DNA from: an uncultured Eubacterium sp.
Lineage (GTDB): Bacteria; Bacillota; Clostridia; Oscillospirales; Acutalibacteraceae
Direction of reading: 5' to 3'
Length of the DNA: 64,000 nt
Assembly (NCBI GenBank): GCA_910577195.1
Contig: CAJTLP010000001.1
Span: 310,001-374,000 of the forward strand
Shown: piece by piece, positions 36,761 through 46,182 of the stretch
Layout: the number at the start of each line of letters is the position of its first letter
How positions within the stretch are numbered: the stretch's first letter is position 1
Made by a program: the position numbers and the translations under genes
The notes under the pieces: model-generated
Told to the model about the DNA's origin: nothing
Database searches by the model: none
What the model saw: only the letters and a program-made list of their open reading frames with translations

Positions 36761-37696
36761 CTAAAGCCACTTTTTCTTTTTGAACCAGAAATACAGAACG
36801 GCTACAACAAGAACTGAGAAAACGATTACATATAAATATCCGTACCTCCAGTGAAGCTCAGGCATAAACTCAAAATTCATACCATACCAGCCTACAATAA
36901 CGGTAAGCGGAAAAAAGATAGTTGTCATCAGCGTAAATACTTTCATACTCTGATTCAGACGCATATTAAGATAAGCCTGATATGCATCCCACAAATGCAC
37001 AACACTATCCCTTAATAAATCAACATTTTCCTTAAGCCTTACAGCTTTATCGGTAAAAATATGAAATGCCTTCAGTCCTTGTTCCTCAAATATTTCATTT
37101 TCATTCTCGCGCAGAGCCTCACTGATATCAATCAGCTGCTCATAATATCCCCTGAGTGTAAGCAGCTCTTTTTTCATATTCAGCAGCTTCATATTAAAAT
37201 TTTTATCTGCTTTATTTTTCAGAACAGTCTCCTCAAGGGAATTGATTTCAAACTCTGCACCCTCCAGTTTTTTATTATCACCTGATATCAGCTCTTCAAA
37301 AAAGGAACAGACAAGCTTTTCAAGCGTAATATTTTCACAGGAAATTTTAGACATAACACGCATAAATATATCACGGTTTGAGCAGCATTGGTCCAGCACA
37401 TTGACGATAAGCAAAAGATTCTTCTTGATAAAAAGTGCAAAGCAATTACCCAGTCCATCAGCATCAGATACATTTACAACATTCAGTTTTACAAAGCAAT
37501 ACCTGTCATACACCTCAATATCCGAAGAGAAAAAGCTGCTTTTTTCCTTGCACTTCTCAACTGACTGCAAAAAAAAGTCAAACCGCCGGTAAATATCCGA
37601 CAGTTCCTGTATATTCACATAACCGATTGTCAGAATATTATCGTTAAGCTCATCCGTACTTACACTGACAACATCATCGTCAAATTGATAAAACAT
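36761..37696 (-). CDS. CorA-family divalent cation transporter
   Basis: A 311-residue CorA-like protein: a large cytoplasmic domain with long helices (about residues 130-240), then two C-terminal membrane segments. The pore signature YGMNFEF (Gly272-Met-Asn274) follows the first segment, and a basic KKKKW tail ends it, as in CorA. It forms pentamers that admit Mg2+, Co2+ or Ni2+. The N-terminal domain is divergent, so the ion is not certain. Confidence 0.85.
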   Translation of the reverse strand: MFYQFDDDVVSVSTDELNDNILTIGYVNIQELSDIYRRFDFFLQSVEKCKEKSSFFSSDIEVYDRYCFVKLNVVNVSDADGLGNCFALFIKKNLLLIVNVLDQCCSNRDIFMRVMSKISCENITLEKLVCSFFEELISGDNKKLEGAEFEINSLEETVLKNKADKNFNMKLLNMKKELLTLRGYYEQLIDISEALRENENEIFEEQGLKAFHIFTDKAVRLKENVDLLRDSVVHLWDAYQAYLNMRLNQSMKVFTLMTTIFFPLTVIVGWYGMNFEFMPELHWRYGYLYVIVFSVLVVAVLYFWFKKKKWL

Positions 37697-37758
37697 AAAA
37701 TCACCGGATTTATTTCAGTCTATCATAATTATGTGCAATTTTTCTTATCCATAAAAAT

Positions 37759-37793
37759 AAAAAGGATTTGCCAAAATCCGGCAAATCCTTTTT
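37759..37793 (-). terminator. Terminator of fourth GPH gene
   Basis: A 14-bp stem (37759-37772 with 37780-37793) with an A/T-rich tract on both sides. It ends the phosphoesterase-symporter operon on the minus strand. Confidence 0.75.
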
Positions 37794-37803
37794 TGATTTT
37801 AAA

Positions 37804-39234
37804 TTACTCTGTGTCCTTATTCTCAAGAGCGGCTCTCTGTGCAAGGACCTTTTCGTGAACCTCTTCCTTTGTCTTGCCTGTAAGCTTGTAGAAGAAGAAC
37901 GGAACGCCTGCAAGGAACATCATAAGACCGTGAACAATTGTATAGAAGAACAGCAGCATAATCTTTGTATGCAGGCTCTGCTCCTGGCTTACACCGTCAA
38001 TTGCCTGAACATATTCAATAATCGGAACCTTTGTTCCGTAAAGAATGGTCGGTGCAAGAGCAGATGCAATTGTACCTGAAATCATTGTGCCGATACCGAT
38101 AACAAATGGCAGTGACGCATCAAGACGCTTGCCTGTTTTAAGCTCGATATCCTCGAGCACATCTGCCTGAAACATGGTCGGAAGAAGATTTGATGCACCA
38201 AACTGTAAGCCGATAAGGAATAAAGTTGCAACAAATACAATCTGAAGCACAGGACTCGGATTCTTGAAATATGTATAACCTACTGCAAACGCAATGCAGT
38301 TTGCAATAACCGAGTAAATACCGCTGGCGATATAAAGCTGTTTTGAATTGAATTTCTTTAAAAGGAAATTGATAACAAGCATACCTACTGCGGTACCGAT
38401 ACCTGTCGGCAAACCAAAGAGCAGGAATTTACCCGGACCTAAAAGCGCTTCAGCAAGGAAAATACCCATATATGTTGATACACCTCTGAAGCTCTTTAAA
38501 AACTCTGATACAATAATTGTCCAGGCATATTTATTCTTAAGAACATCTGCATAACCCTCAATCGGATTCTTTTTCTCATTGCTGTATGTAATTCTTTCAC
38601 GAACGGTTTTCATACCCAGCAGCATTGTGATAATTCCGAAAACACTGCAAAGTGATGCAACGGCAATATAACGAAGACCTTTATCCTTAACCATAAGAGC
38701 AATAACAAGCTCAACAACAAGCGGTGCAGAGTTACCGACTGCCGATACAATACCCCTGAAGGACATTACTGTATCTCGTTCCTTCATATTCGGAGTCATT
38801 ACAATAGCAACCTTGTTAACGCAGTCACCAAAGTTGGTACATACTGCCCACGCAACTGCAACGGTTACAAGATAAATCATAAGAGTTGAGCCTGTAATTC
38901 CCTTTGGTGCCCAGAAAGAAAGCACTAAGAATATACCTGCAGGAACTGCAACAAGAAGAGCCAGCGGTCTGAACTTTCCGCCCTTGCCTGTTTTTCTGCC
39001 GTCAATATACATAGCTATAAAGAAGTTAAGTATAAACGGAATGACCGAAGTTAAAGTGTTGAAAAGACTTACACTGCTGTCAGGCAGCACCAGGACGTTA
39101 ACCAAATAGTCGTTTCTGTAGGAACCTACTGCACCTGTCATCATTGTATAAAAGAATACAGCAACAAGATACAGAATAAACTCTTTTCCTTTAATGTACT
39201 TTTGATCACTCTGTTTTAAAATTGATTCTGACAT
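37804..39234 (-). CDS. GPH-family (MFS_2) sugar:cation symporter
   Basis: A 476-residue symporter with about 12 membrane segments. The family loop reads NFFIAMYIDGRKTGKGGKFR, with DRTKT-type residues replaced by DGRKT, and the late motif reads D-V-L-E-D-I-E-L-K-T-G-K-R-L-D-A, where the usual E-G is D-A. It is therefore the most divergent of the four paralogues. It follows a metallophosphoesterase gene by 18 bp and lies near an alpha-galactosidase, so an alpha-galactoside is the likeliest substrate (inference). Confidence 0.82.
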   Translation of the reverse strand: MSESILKQSDQKYIKGKEFILYLVAVFFYTMMTGAVGSYRNDYLVNVLVLPDSSVSLFNTLTSVIPFILNFFIAMYIDGRKTGKGGKFRPLALLVAVPAGIFLVLSFWAPKGITGSTLMIYLVTVAVAWAVCTNFGDCVNKVAIVMTPNMKERDTVMSFRGIVSAVGNSAPLVVELVIALMVKDKGLRYIAVASLCSVFGIITMLLGMKTVRERITYSNEKKNPIEGYADVLKNKYAWTIIVSEFLKSFRGVSTYMGIFLAEALLGPGKFLLFGLPTGIGTAVGMLVINFLLKKFNSKQLYIASGIYSVIANCIAFAVGYTYFKNPSPVLQIVFVATLFLIGLQFGASNLLPTMFQADVLEDIELKTGKRLDASLPFVIGIGTMISGTIASALAPTILYGTKVPIIEYVQAIDGVSQEQSLHTKIMLLFFYTIVHGLMMFLAGVPFFFYKLTGKTKEEVHEKVLAQRAALENKDTE

Positions 39235-39252
39235 AAATTTTACCCCTTTTTA

Positions 39253-40572
39253 TCAGTTCATTTTCCAGTTTAAATCTAAAATGGTATTATAATCCCTTTG
39301 CTTTTCATCCCCTATCATCGAAAGAATAAAGGTATCAATATCTGAAAGCATCGGATTTTTTGCACCCATCTTTTTCTCAATGATATGTGTAATAGGATGC
39401 AATCTTTTAAGCAGCTTTGCCATAGCTTCATACATCGGTGTGCCCTTAACATAAGGCTCATCGCCTATGAATATATTACGCACAAGCTCAACGCCCACAT
39501 CCTTTGCAAGCATATTTTCAATGCTCCTGTCCACCTTGAAGCAGAGCAGTCTGCCAAGCTTTTTCAGGGTGAATTTGTCAAGGATTTTCTTTGCCGGCGC
39601 AGGAAGTATTTCTTCCATTTTCCAGTTAATCATTCTGTCAAAACGCCAGCGGAAATACTCGCTTGCCGTTTTGCCCTGTTTATCATAATCAAAATCATCA
39701 ATTGTATAGGATTTAATATCTATCGTATTGTTATCCTCAAAGGTAACCTTTCTGTAAGCACAAGGACAACCGACAAAACAGCCTGTCTGCACATCTGTAA
39801 TTGTATTGCCACTCTTGGTAGTATAATCCGTAACCGCCTGTGCATGCATATGCCCTGTAAAAATCAAATCAAGTCCTGCATCTGCAAGCGTTGTGGCAAC
39901 CGTTTCCCAATCAGTAAGCTTTGCATCACCGATCAGATTCATAATCGCTGAGAACGGTAAAAGCGGATAATGTGTCATTGCAAATATGTAATTGCCGCTT
40001 TCATGAGCCTCTTTAATCTGCTCCAGTGCCCACTGCATCTGGCTTTCCCATATGCCCTTGAAATCCTTGCAGTCACCGTCACAATTCAGTGCAAGCAGCC
40101 TGATTCCATCAGCAATTTGTGCAACATAGCTCATACTTTCCTTATGCTCACTTATTGCACCGTCAAAGCCAAAGTTCTTGTAAAAGTCTCTCAACTCTTC
40201 TCTCGGCATACCCTTAACAGGTATTATCCTGTCTCCGTCAAATTCAGCAGGCTCACCATCCTCACAATAATCGTGACGTGCTGTAATAATATAAATCCTT
40301 TTCCCCTGCTCAGCAAGCTTATACAGCCTTTCCCTGAAACCAACATGGCTCTGATACTCACCGCGATAAACCAAATCACCGGGAATAAGAATAACATCCG
40401 TATCTTTGTCCTGTGCTATCTGTTCAAAGCCTGCATCAACAATTGCAGGTGTTTCAGCAACACACTTCTGATCTGTACGGCTTCTTTCCTCATATGCCTT
40501 ACCCGTGCTTTTGAATGAGCTGTCATAATAATGAGTATCCGTTACAAGAAAAAAAGAAAATGATTTTGTCAT
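39253..40572 (-). CDS. Calcineurin-like metallophosphoesterase
   Basis: A 439-residue protein whose first 260 residues are a metallophosphoesterase domain. Metal ligands are visible in VTDTHYYD (Asp12, His14), IPGDLVYRGE, TARHDY in place of GNHD, MTHYPLLPF and FTGHMHAQ. The remaining 180 residues are a helical C-terminal region with no clear match. No signal peptide. Members cleave phospho-mono- or diesters. It is in an operon with the GPH symporter, so the natural substrate may be a phosphorylated product of transport (inference). Confidence 0.82.
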   Translation of the reverse strand: MTKSFSFFLVTDTHYYDSSFKSTGKAYEERSRTDQKCVAETPAIVDAGFEQIAQDKDTDVILIPGDLVYRGEYQSHVGFRERLYKLAEQGKRIYIITARHDYCEDGEPAEFDGDRIIPVKGMPREELRDFYKNFGFDGAISEHKESMSYVAQIADGIRLLALNCDGDCKDFKGIWESQMQWALEQIKEAHESGNYIFAMTHYPLLPFSAIMNLIGDAKLTDWETVATTLADAGLDLIFTGHMHAQAVTDYTTKSGNTITDVQTGCFVGCPCAYRKVTFEDNNTIDIKSYTIDDFDYDKQGKTASEYFRWRFDRMINWKMEEILPAPAKKILDKFTLKKLGRLLCFKVDRSIENMLAKDVGVELVRNIFIGDEPYVKGTPMYEAMAKLLKRLHPITHIIEKKMGAKNPMLSDIDTFILSMIGDEKQRDYNTILDLNWKMN

Positions 40573-40673
40573 ATTTCCATCTCCCTTCTCTTTTAATATA
40601 CATCTTTTGATGATCGTTTTAAACAGGATATATCACAGACAATGTTAGTATTATCACAACAATTGACAGAAGT

Positions 40674-41480
40674 CTATTTTCTGATTCTTTTTCTGAATTC
40701 AAGCGGTGAACAGCCTACTGCACTTTTAAAGCTTGATGAAAAATACTGCTGATCAGCATAGTGCAGAACTTTTGCAATATCACCGATACTCATATTGGTA
40801 TGCATAAGATACATTTTTGCTGCATCAATTTTCCTTTCCAGGTAGTACTGATATGGTGTCATACCATATTCTTCTTTAAAAATGTTAATAATATAATTTT
40901 TTGAATAATTCACATCTTCACAAAGGTTATCAAGATTAAAATGGCTTTCAACAGATTTATCAAGCATTCTTTTTATTTTATGGGCAATACTTTCATTATT
41001 CATTTCTATACCATTTTTTATATACATAAAAATCTGCATAAGCTCTAAGGTAATCGCATTCACCATTCGTTCATAGCTGATGTCCTCTTTTGACAGACGG
41101 AATATTTTTTCAAATTGCTTTTTTACATTACATTTTTTGAACAGATACGTATCATCCGGCAAATATAAATCTGCCATCGTTGTGGCCATTTTTCCGTCGA
41201 AAACAATCCAGTACTTATGCCAGGCATTATCATTATCCGTAAAATATTTATGATTGCTCCCCAGCTTGAGAAAAAACACGTCACCAGCCTCAGGCGTTAG
41301 GTGCTGCCCATTGATTTCCAGTGTGCCTGCGCCTTCAATGATATATTCCAGAGCCATCATATCCGAATTCTCACGTTCAATTTTAAAACGTCCGTCACAA
41401 TAGGTTTCACCTACAAGCAGTACCTTAAGCGGAAAATCATCGGACAGAAAGGATGAAAAATTTTTAAAATCCTCTATCAT
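40674..41480 (-). CDS. AraC-family regulator with cupin sensor domain
   Basis: A 268-residue regulator. The N-terminal half is an AraC-type cupin (LEYIIEGAGTLEINGQHLTP, DVFFLKLGSNHKYF). The C-terminal half is a double HTH (LDNLCEDVNYSKNYIINIFK, then GDIAKVLHYADQQYFSSSFK). It is divergent from the GH36 gene, so it is the likely activator of alpha-galactoside use. It may also drive the phosphoesterase-symporter pair 101 bp downstream. The ribosome binding site is weak. Confidence 0.87.
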   Translation of the reverse strand: MIEDFKNFSSFLSDDFPLKVLLVGETYCDGRFKIERENSDMMALEYIIEGAGTLEINGQHLTPEAGDVFFLKLGSNHKYFTDNDNAWHKYWIVFDGKMATTMADLYLPDDTYLFKKCNVKKQFEKIFRLSKEDISYERMVNAITLELMQIFMYIKNGIEMNNESIAHKIKRMLDKSVESHFNLDNLCEDVNYSKNYIINIFKEEYGMTPYQYYLERKIDAAKMYLMHTNMSIGDIAKVLHYADQQYFSSSFKSAVGCSPLEFRKRIRK

Positions 41481-41524
41481 AGTAATAATCCTAACATTTT
41501 ATTTTATTTTTCCTATTTTAATTC

Positions 41525-41550
41525 ATTAATAAATGTGATAATTTATTAAT
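41525..41550. promoter_or_regulatory. Dyad in AraC/GH36 intergenic region
   Basis: A perfect 10-bp inverted repeat ATTAATAAAT-GTGATA-ATTTATTAAT about 50 bp before the GH36 start and 45 bp before the AraC start. Candidate regulator site; AT-richness lowers its weight. Confidence 0.45.
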
Positions 41551-41599
41551 AGCATAAAATTGAATTTATTGCAAATATATTTTTTTCGGAGAATCAAAG

Positions 41600-43690
41600 A
41601 TGAATATAATTAAGCGTGACAATAATATCTTCATTCTTGAAACAGAGAATACACACTATGTAATCGGTATTGATAAAACAGGATACAATCACCACATTCA
41701 CTGGGGTAAGAAATGCAATCCTGATGATTACTATATAAATACAGTCGGTGATGAAAATTCAAACAACACAATGCTGGACGAATATAAGCAGGAAATCACA
41801 CCGTATGGTCAGACGATGTACCGTGATTGCGATATAAAAGCAGAATTTGAGGACAAATGCCGTGAAATCAACCTGAAATATATCGGCAGCAGTTCTACTG
41901 ACGATACGCTGTCCATCACATTTTCTGACAAATATTATTCACTGGAGATTACACTTCACTATCAGATTTTTGATGGACTTGATATCATCAAACGTTATAC
42001 CACACTCCGCAACACAGGAACAGGCAGAATTGATTTTGAAAAGATTTCAAGTGCTCAGTTCAGTCTGCCTTCCGTAAAGCCTTATACCTTCAGAAACACC
42101 AACGGTGCGTGGGGCGGAGAATTTATTGAAACAAACACTGTTCTTGACGGCGGATACGCTGTATTTGAAACACGCAAGGGTGCATCCAATCACAATAACT
42201 CCCCTTACTTTATTGCATATCATAATGCCGATGAAAATTCGGGTGATGTCTATTTTGCATCACTGGCATACAGCGGTAATTTCAAGGTAAGCTGCTCAAG
42301 AGATCTTTATGGTATCAGCCGTGTCATTCTCGGAATGAATGATTTTGATTTTTCACACACCTTAAACGGCGGTGAAAGTTTTGACACTCCTCCTGTTTAC
42401 TGCGGACACACACAGGGCTTCGGTGATATGACGAGACAGATGAACCGTTTCTGCGTTCAGCATCTTTTGCCAAAGCAATTTAATCAGGAAACGCTGCCTG
42501 TTCTCTATAACTCATGGGAAGCAACAGGCTTTGCAGTAAATGCAAAGCAGCAGATTGAGCTTGCAAAGCTGGCAGCAAAAATGGGCGTGGAGCTCTTTGT
42601 TATGGACGACGGCTGGTTCGGTCAGCGAAGGGACGACCACGCAGGTCTTGGTGACTGGTATGTAAATGAAGAAAAGTTCCCCAACGGACTGGATGAATTG
42701 ATCAATGCGGTTAACGAGCTTGGTATGGATTTCGGAATCTGGGTTGAGCCTGAAATGGTGAATGCTGACAGTGATTTGTTCAGAAAGCATCCTGAATGGT
42801 CCTATCATTATCCGCACCGCGAGGCTTGTGAGCTGAGAAATCAGCTTGTTCTGAATATGACAAGAGAGGATGTTCAGGATTATATCTTCAAAACGCTCGA
42901 TGAACTGCTTTCAAACCACAACATCAAATATATCAAATGGGATATGAACCGTCCCTTCTCGGAAACAGGTGCGGAAAACTTACAGAATCCGAAGATGTAT
43001 TCCTATCTTCACACAATGGCTGTTTACAATATCGTTGACAGACTTAAGGAAAAGCATCCTGATGTGGCGATTGAATCCTGTGCATCAGGCGGCGGCAGAT
43101 GTGATCTCGGTGCACTCAGCCACTATGATCAGGCGTGGACAAGTGACAACACTGACGGTATTGACAGAATGACTATTCAGAAAGGCTATTCACTCCTGAG
43201 ACCTGCAAAAACAATGCGTGCATGGGTAACAGATATAGAGGGCATCAACAAGCCATGCTCACTTGATTTCAGATTTGCGGTTTCAATGCAGGGTTCACTT
43301 GGAATCGGCGGTGATCTTACAAAATACAGTGATGAGGATTTAGAAATATGCAGAAAAAATATTGCATTTTACAAAACTTTCCGCGATATTGTTCAGTTCG
43401 GTGATTTGTACAGAATACTTGATATCGAAAAGGACGAGGTGCTCCTCAATCAGTACGTAACTGCCGACAAGTCAAAAAGTGTCGCTTTTCTTCTGGCAAA
43501 CGGCACAAGATTTTACAAAAAGAGAATGCCTGTACGCTTTGACGGACTTGATAACTGCAGGAACTACAGGCTTACTATTGACGGCAAAACCTATGAAAAA
43601 AGCGGTGCTTATCTTATGAACTGCGGAATTATCCTTCAGATACGCGGCGTTGATTACAACAGAGTAATCATAATTGAAGAAATAGAATAA
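41600..43690 (+). CDS. Alpha-galactosidase, GH36
   Basis: A 696-residue clan GH-D enzyme that releases alpha-galactose from melibiose, raffinose or stachyose. Nucleophile Asp448 lies in KYIKWDMNR and acid/base Asp516 in WTSDNTDGIDR; MDDGWFGQRRDD, GIWVEPEMV and ESCASGGGRCD are all present. No signal peptide, so it acts on imported sugars. The protein is slightly shorter than the usual 720-740. The divergent AraC regulator and nearby GPH symporter suggest a melibiose/raffinose-type utilisation locus. Confidence 0.94.
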   Translation: MNIIKRDNNIFILETENTHYVIGIDKTGYNHHIHWGKKCNPDDYYINTVGDENSNNTMLDEYKQEITPYGQTMYRDCDIKAEFEDKCREINLKYIGSSSTDDTLSITFSDKYYSLEITLHYQIFDGLDIIKRYTTLRNTGTGRIDFEKISSAQFSLPSVKPYTFRNTNGAWGGEFIETNTVLDGGYAVFETRKGASNHNNSPYFIAYHNADENSGDVYFASLAYSGNFKVSCSRDLYGISRVILGMNDFDFSHTLNGGESFDTPPVYCGHTQGFGDMTRQMNRFCVQHLLPKQFNQETLPVLYNSWEATGFAVNAKQQIELAKLAAKMGVELFVMDDGWFGQRRDDHAGLGDWYVNEEKFPNGLDELINAVNELGMDFGIWVEPEMVNADSDLFRKHPEWSYHYPHREACELRNQLVLNMTREDVQDYIFKTLDELLSNHNIKYIKWDMNRPFSETGAENLQNPKMYSYLHTMAVYNIVDRLKEKHPDVAIESCASGGGRCDLGALSHYDQAWTSDNTDGIDRMTIQKGYSLLRPAKTMRAWVTDIEGINKPCSLDFRFAVSMQGSLGIGGDLTKYSDEDLEICRKNIAFYKTFRDIVQFGDLYRILDIEKDEVLLNQYVTADKSKSVAFLLANGTRFYKKRMPVRFDGLDNCRNYRLTIDGKTYEKSGAYLMNCGIILQIRGVDYNRVIIIEEIE

Positions 43691-43697
43691 TGGATAA

Positions 43698-43745
43698 AAG
43701 GCTGTACACTGTGCTTGTATATTCAGTGTACAGTCTTTATTTTTT
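43698..43745 (+). terminator. Terminator of GH36 gene
   Basis: A 14-bp stem with one G-T pair (43698-43711 with 43724-43737), then TTATTTTTT. Confidence 0.8.
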
Positions 43746-43791
43746 GCTGTTTATTGTCAATTTTATATATTTAATTGTAATTAATATTTTA

Positions 43792-43820
43792 TTGATTGTT
43801 GATGCTAAGTATGATACAAT
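43792..43820 (+). promoter_or_regulatory. Promoter of rnf operon
   Basis: TTGATT (43792-43797), 17-nt spacer, TACAAT (43815-43820). The leader of about 70 nt contains a CGGTTA/TAACCG hairpin (43843-43869). Confidence 0.6.
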
Positions 43821-43897
43821 ATAGGACGTACAGATGTGCATTCGGTTAGTATTGTTAGTATATTAACCGTCAAATAACTTGAGGGGATGTAAGTTTA

Positions 43898-45220
43898 ATG
43901 AAACTAAAATCATTCAGAAAAGGCGTTCATCCTTATGAGGGCAAGGAGCTTTCAATGGACTGTGCGATTCAGTGCATTGATGCTGAGGATGTAATGGTAT
44001 ACCCTTTATCCCAGCATATAGGTGCACCTGCAAAGGCTGTTGTTGCTGTTGGCGACAGAGTTCTTAAGGGTCAGCTTATTGCCGAGGCCGGCGGATTCAT
44101 TTCCGCACCTGTTTTCAGTTCAGTATCAGGAACAGTAAAAGCAATTGAAAACAGGCTGGTTGTCAATGGAAATAATGATGAATGTATAATCATTGAAAAC
44201 GACAGAGAAAATGAAACCGTTTCCGATTTCGGAAAAGACAGAAGTCTTGATTCCTTATCAGCAGAGGATATTGTTGATATAATCAAGAAGGCAGGAATAG
44301 TCGGTCTTGGTGGTGCAGGTTTCCCTACCGGTGTCAAAGTTTCACCTAAAAATGCCAATAATATTGACACAGTTATCATTAACGGCTCAGAGTGTGAGCC
44401 TTATCTCACATCGGATTATCGTCTGATGCTGGAGCGTAATGAGGAAATCATCAAGGGCATAAAGGCTGTATTAAAAGCTCTTCCGAATGCAAAAGCAGTG
44501 ATTGGAATTGAAAATAATAAACCTGAAGCAATCAAGATTCTTGATGAAAAAACATCAGGCGAGGATAAAATAAGCGTCTGTCCGCTTAAAACCAAATATC
44601 CTCAGGGCGGTGAGAGACAGCTCATATATGCAATCACCGGAAGAAAAATAAATTCAAAAATGCTGCCTGCTGATAAGGGATGTATCGTTCTTAACACAGC
44701 AAGCTGCTATGCAATCTATGAAGCAGTTTATAAAAATATGCCTTTAATCCACAAGGTGATGACAATCACAGGCGAAGCTGTTCATTCACCGTGCAATGTG
44801 GATGTTCCGTTGGGTGTAAGCCACAGCTACGTTCTCGAAAAATGCGGCGGTGCAAAGGACGATGTTGTAAAGTTTATTTCAGGCGGTCCGATGATGGGCA
44901 TGGCAATGAGCTCTCTTGATGTACCTGTTGTAAAAACATCATCTTCAATCCTTGCTTTTTCAAAGGACGATGTAGCTGCTCTTCCTCAGTCAGCCTGTAT
45001 TCACTGCGGAAGATGTGTTAAGGCCTGTCCTCAGATTCTTGTGCCTCAGATGATGGCAAAGGCTGTAAGAGGTCAGAATATGAACAGATTTGATGAGCTT
45101 GGCGGTATGGAGTGTATAGAGTGCGGCTGCTGCACATATGTATGTCCTGCAAAAATTCCGCTCACACAGATGTTTAAGCTCGGTAAAGCAGAGCTTCGCA
45201 GTATGCGTGCTAAAAATTAA
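43898..45220 (+). CDS. rnfC: Rnf complex subunit RnfC
   Basis: A 440-residue soluble subunit of the membrane ferredoxin:NAD+ oxidoreductase. Residues 120-300 hold the NADH/FMN-binding region (GLGGAGFPTGVK, INGSECEPYLTSDYRLM) and the C-terminus two [4Fe-4S] motifs (CIHCGRCVKACP and CIECGCCTYVCP). It is the NAD+-reducing site. First gene of rnfCDGEAB, in the order used by Acetobacterium and other Clostridia. Confidence 0.97.
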   Translation: MKLKSFRKGVHPYEGKELSMDCAIQCIDAEDVMVYPLSQHIGAPAKAVVAVGDRVLKGQLIAEAGGFISAPVFSSVSGTVKAIENRLVVNGNNDECIIIENDRENETVSDFGKDRSLDSLSAEDIVDIIKKAGIVGLGGAGFPTGVKVSPKNANNIDTVIINGSECEPYLTSDYRLMLERNEEIIKGIKAVLKALPNAKAVIGIENNKPEAIKILDEKTSGEDKISVCPLKTKYPQGGERQLIYAITGRKINSKMLPADKGCIVLNTASCYAIYEAVYKNMPLIHKVMTITGEAVHSPCNVDVPLGVSHSYVLEKCGGAKDDVVKFISGGPMMGMAMSSLDVPVVKTSSSILAFSKDDVAALPQSACIHCGRCVKACPQILVPQMMAKAVRGQNMNRFDELGGMECIECGCCTYVCPAKIPLTQMFKLGKAELRSMRAKN

Positions 45221-45240
45221 AGAAAGGGAGGAAGATATTT

Positions 45241-46182
45241 ATGTATAACGTTTCAGTCTCTCCCCACGTGAGAGAACAAAGCACAACCAGAGCAATTATG
45301 CGTGATGTTGTTATTGCACTTCTTCCGATTCTTGCTTTTGGTGTTTATCATTTTGGGCTGGATGCCTTGCTGGTTATTATTATTTCTGTTGCCACCTGTG
45401 TTATCAGTGAGCTTTTATTCAATCTGATTGCAAAAAAGCCAATTACTGTTTTTGATTTCAGTGCGGTTGTTACAGGTCTTATCCTTGCAATCAATCTGCC
45501 GTCAACCGTTGCATGGTGGATTCCTGTTATCGGCGGTGCATTTGCAATCATAGCTGTTAAGATGCTCTTCGGCGGTATCGGTCAGAACTTTATGAATCCG
45601 GCACTTGCCGCAAGGTGCTTCCTGCTCATTTCATTTACATCACGAATGAACGATTTTTCAATTGACGGCGTTTCAGGTGCAACGCCACTTGCTATGATTA
45701 AAGCAGGTGAAAGCCCTGATTTGCTGACGCTTTTCTTAGGTTTTCACGGCGGCTGTATCGGTGAGGTTTCAGCACTTGCTATCTTAATCGGCGGCTTATA
45801 TCTTATCGTAAAAAAGGTAATTTCAGTCAGAATTCCTTTAACATACATTTTATCAACACTTATATTTGTTGCACTGATAAATGTAGTTTCAGGCAATGAT
45901 CTCACCGTTACTTATCTTGCAGGTCAGCTCCTTTCAGGCGGACTTCTTGTCGGTGCTTTCTTTATGGCAACAGATTATGCCACAAGTCCGATTACGGCTA
46001 AGGGTCAGATTGTTTATGGCATTATTCTCGGTCTTATGACTGCACTGTTCAGAGTGCTTGGATCTTCTGCTGAGGGTGTCTCCTATGCAATCATCATCGG
46101 CAACCTGCTTGTTCCTATCATTGAAAAAATTACAGTTCCTAAGCCTTTCGGCTGTGAAAAAGCGAAAGGAGAAAAAAAATAA
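45241..46182 (+). CDS. rnfD: Rnf complex subunit RnfD
   Basis: A 313-residue integral membrane subunit with about 8-10 helices. The flavinylation motif DGVSGATPLAM (Asp142 to Thr148) binds FMN covalently through Thr148. FGGIGQNFMNPALAAR is conserved in RnfD/NqrB. It is thought to take part in ion translocation. It overlaps rnfG by one base (TAATG). Confidence 0.97.
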   Translation: MYNVSVSPHVREQSTTRAIMRDVVIALLPILAFGVYHFGLDALLVIIISVATCVISELLFNLIAKKPITVFDFSAVVTGLILAINLPSTVAWWIPVIGGAFAIIAVKMLFGGIGQNFMNPALAARCFLLISFTSRMNDFSIDGVSGATPLAMIKAGESPDLLTLFLGFHGGCIGEVSALAILIGGLYLIVKKVISVRIPLTYILSTLIFVALINVVSGNDLTVTYLAGQLLSGGLLVGAFFMATDYATSPITAKGQIVYGIILGLMTALFRVLGSSAEGVSYAIIIGNLLVPIIEKITVPKPFGCEKAKGEKK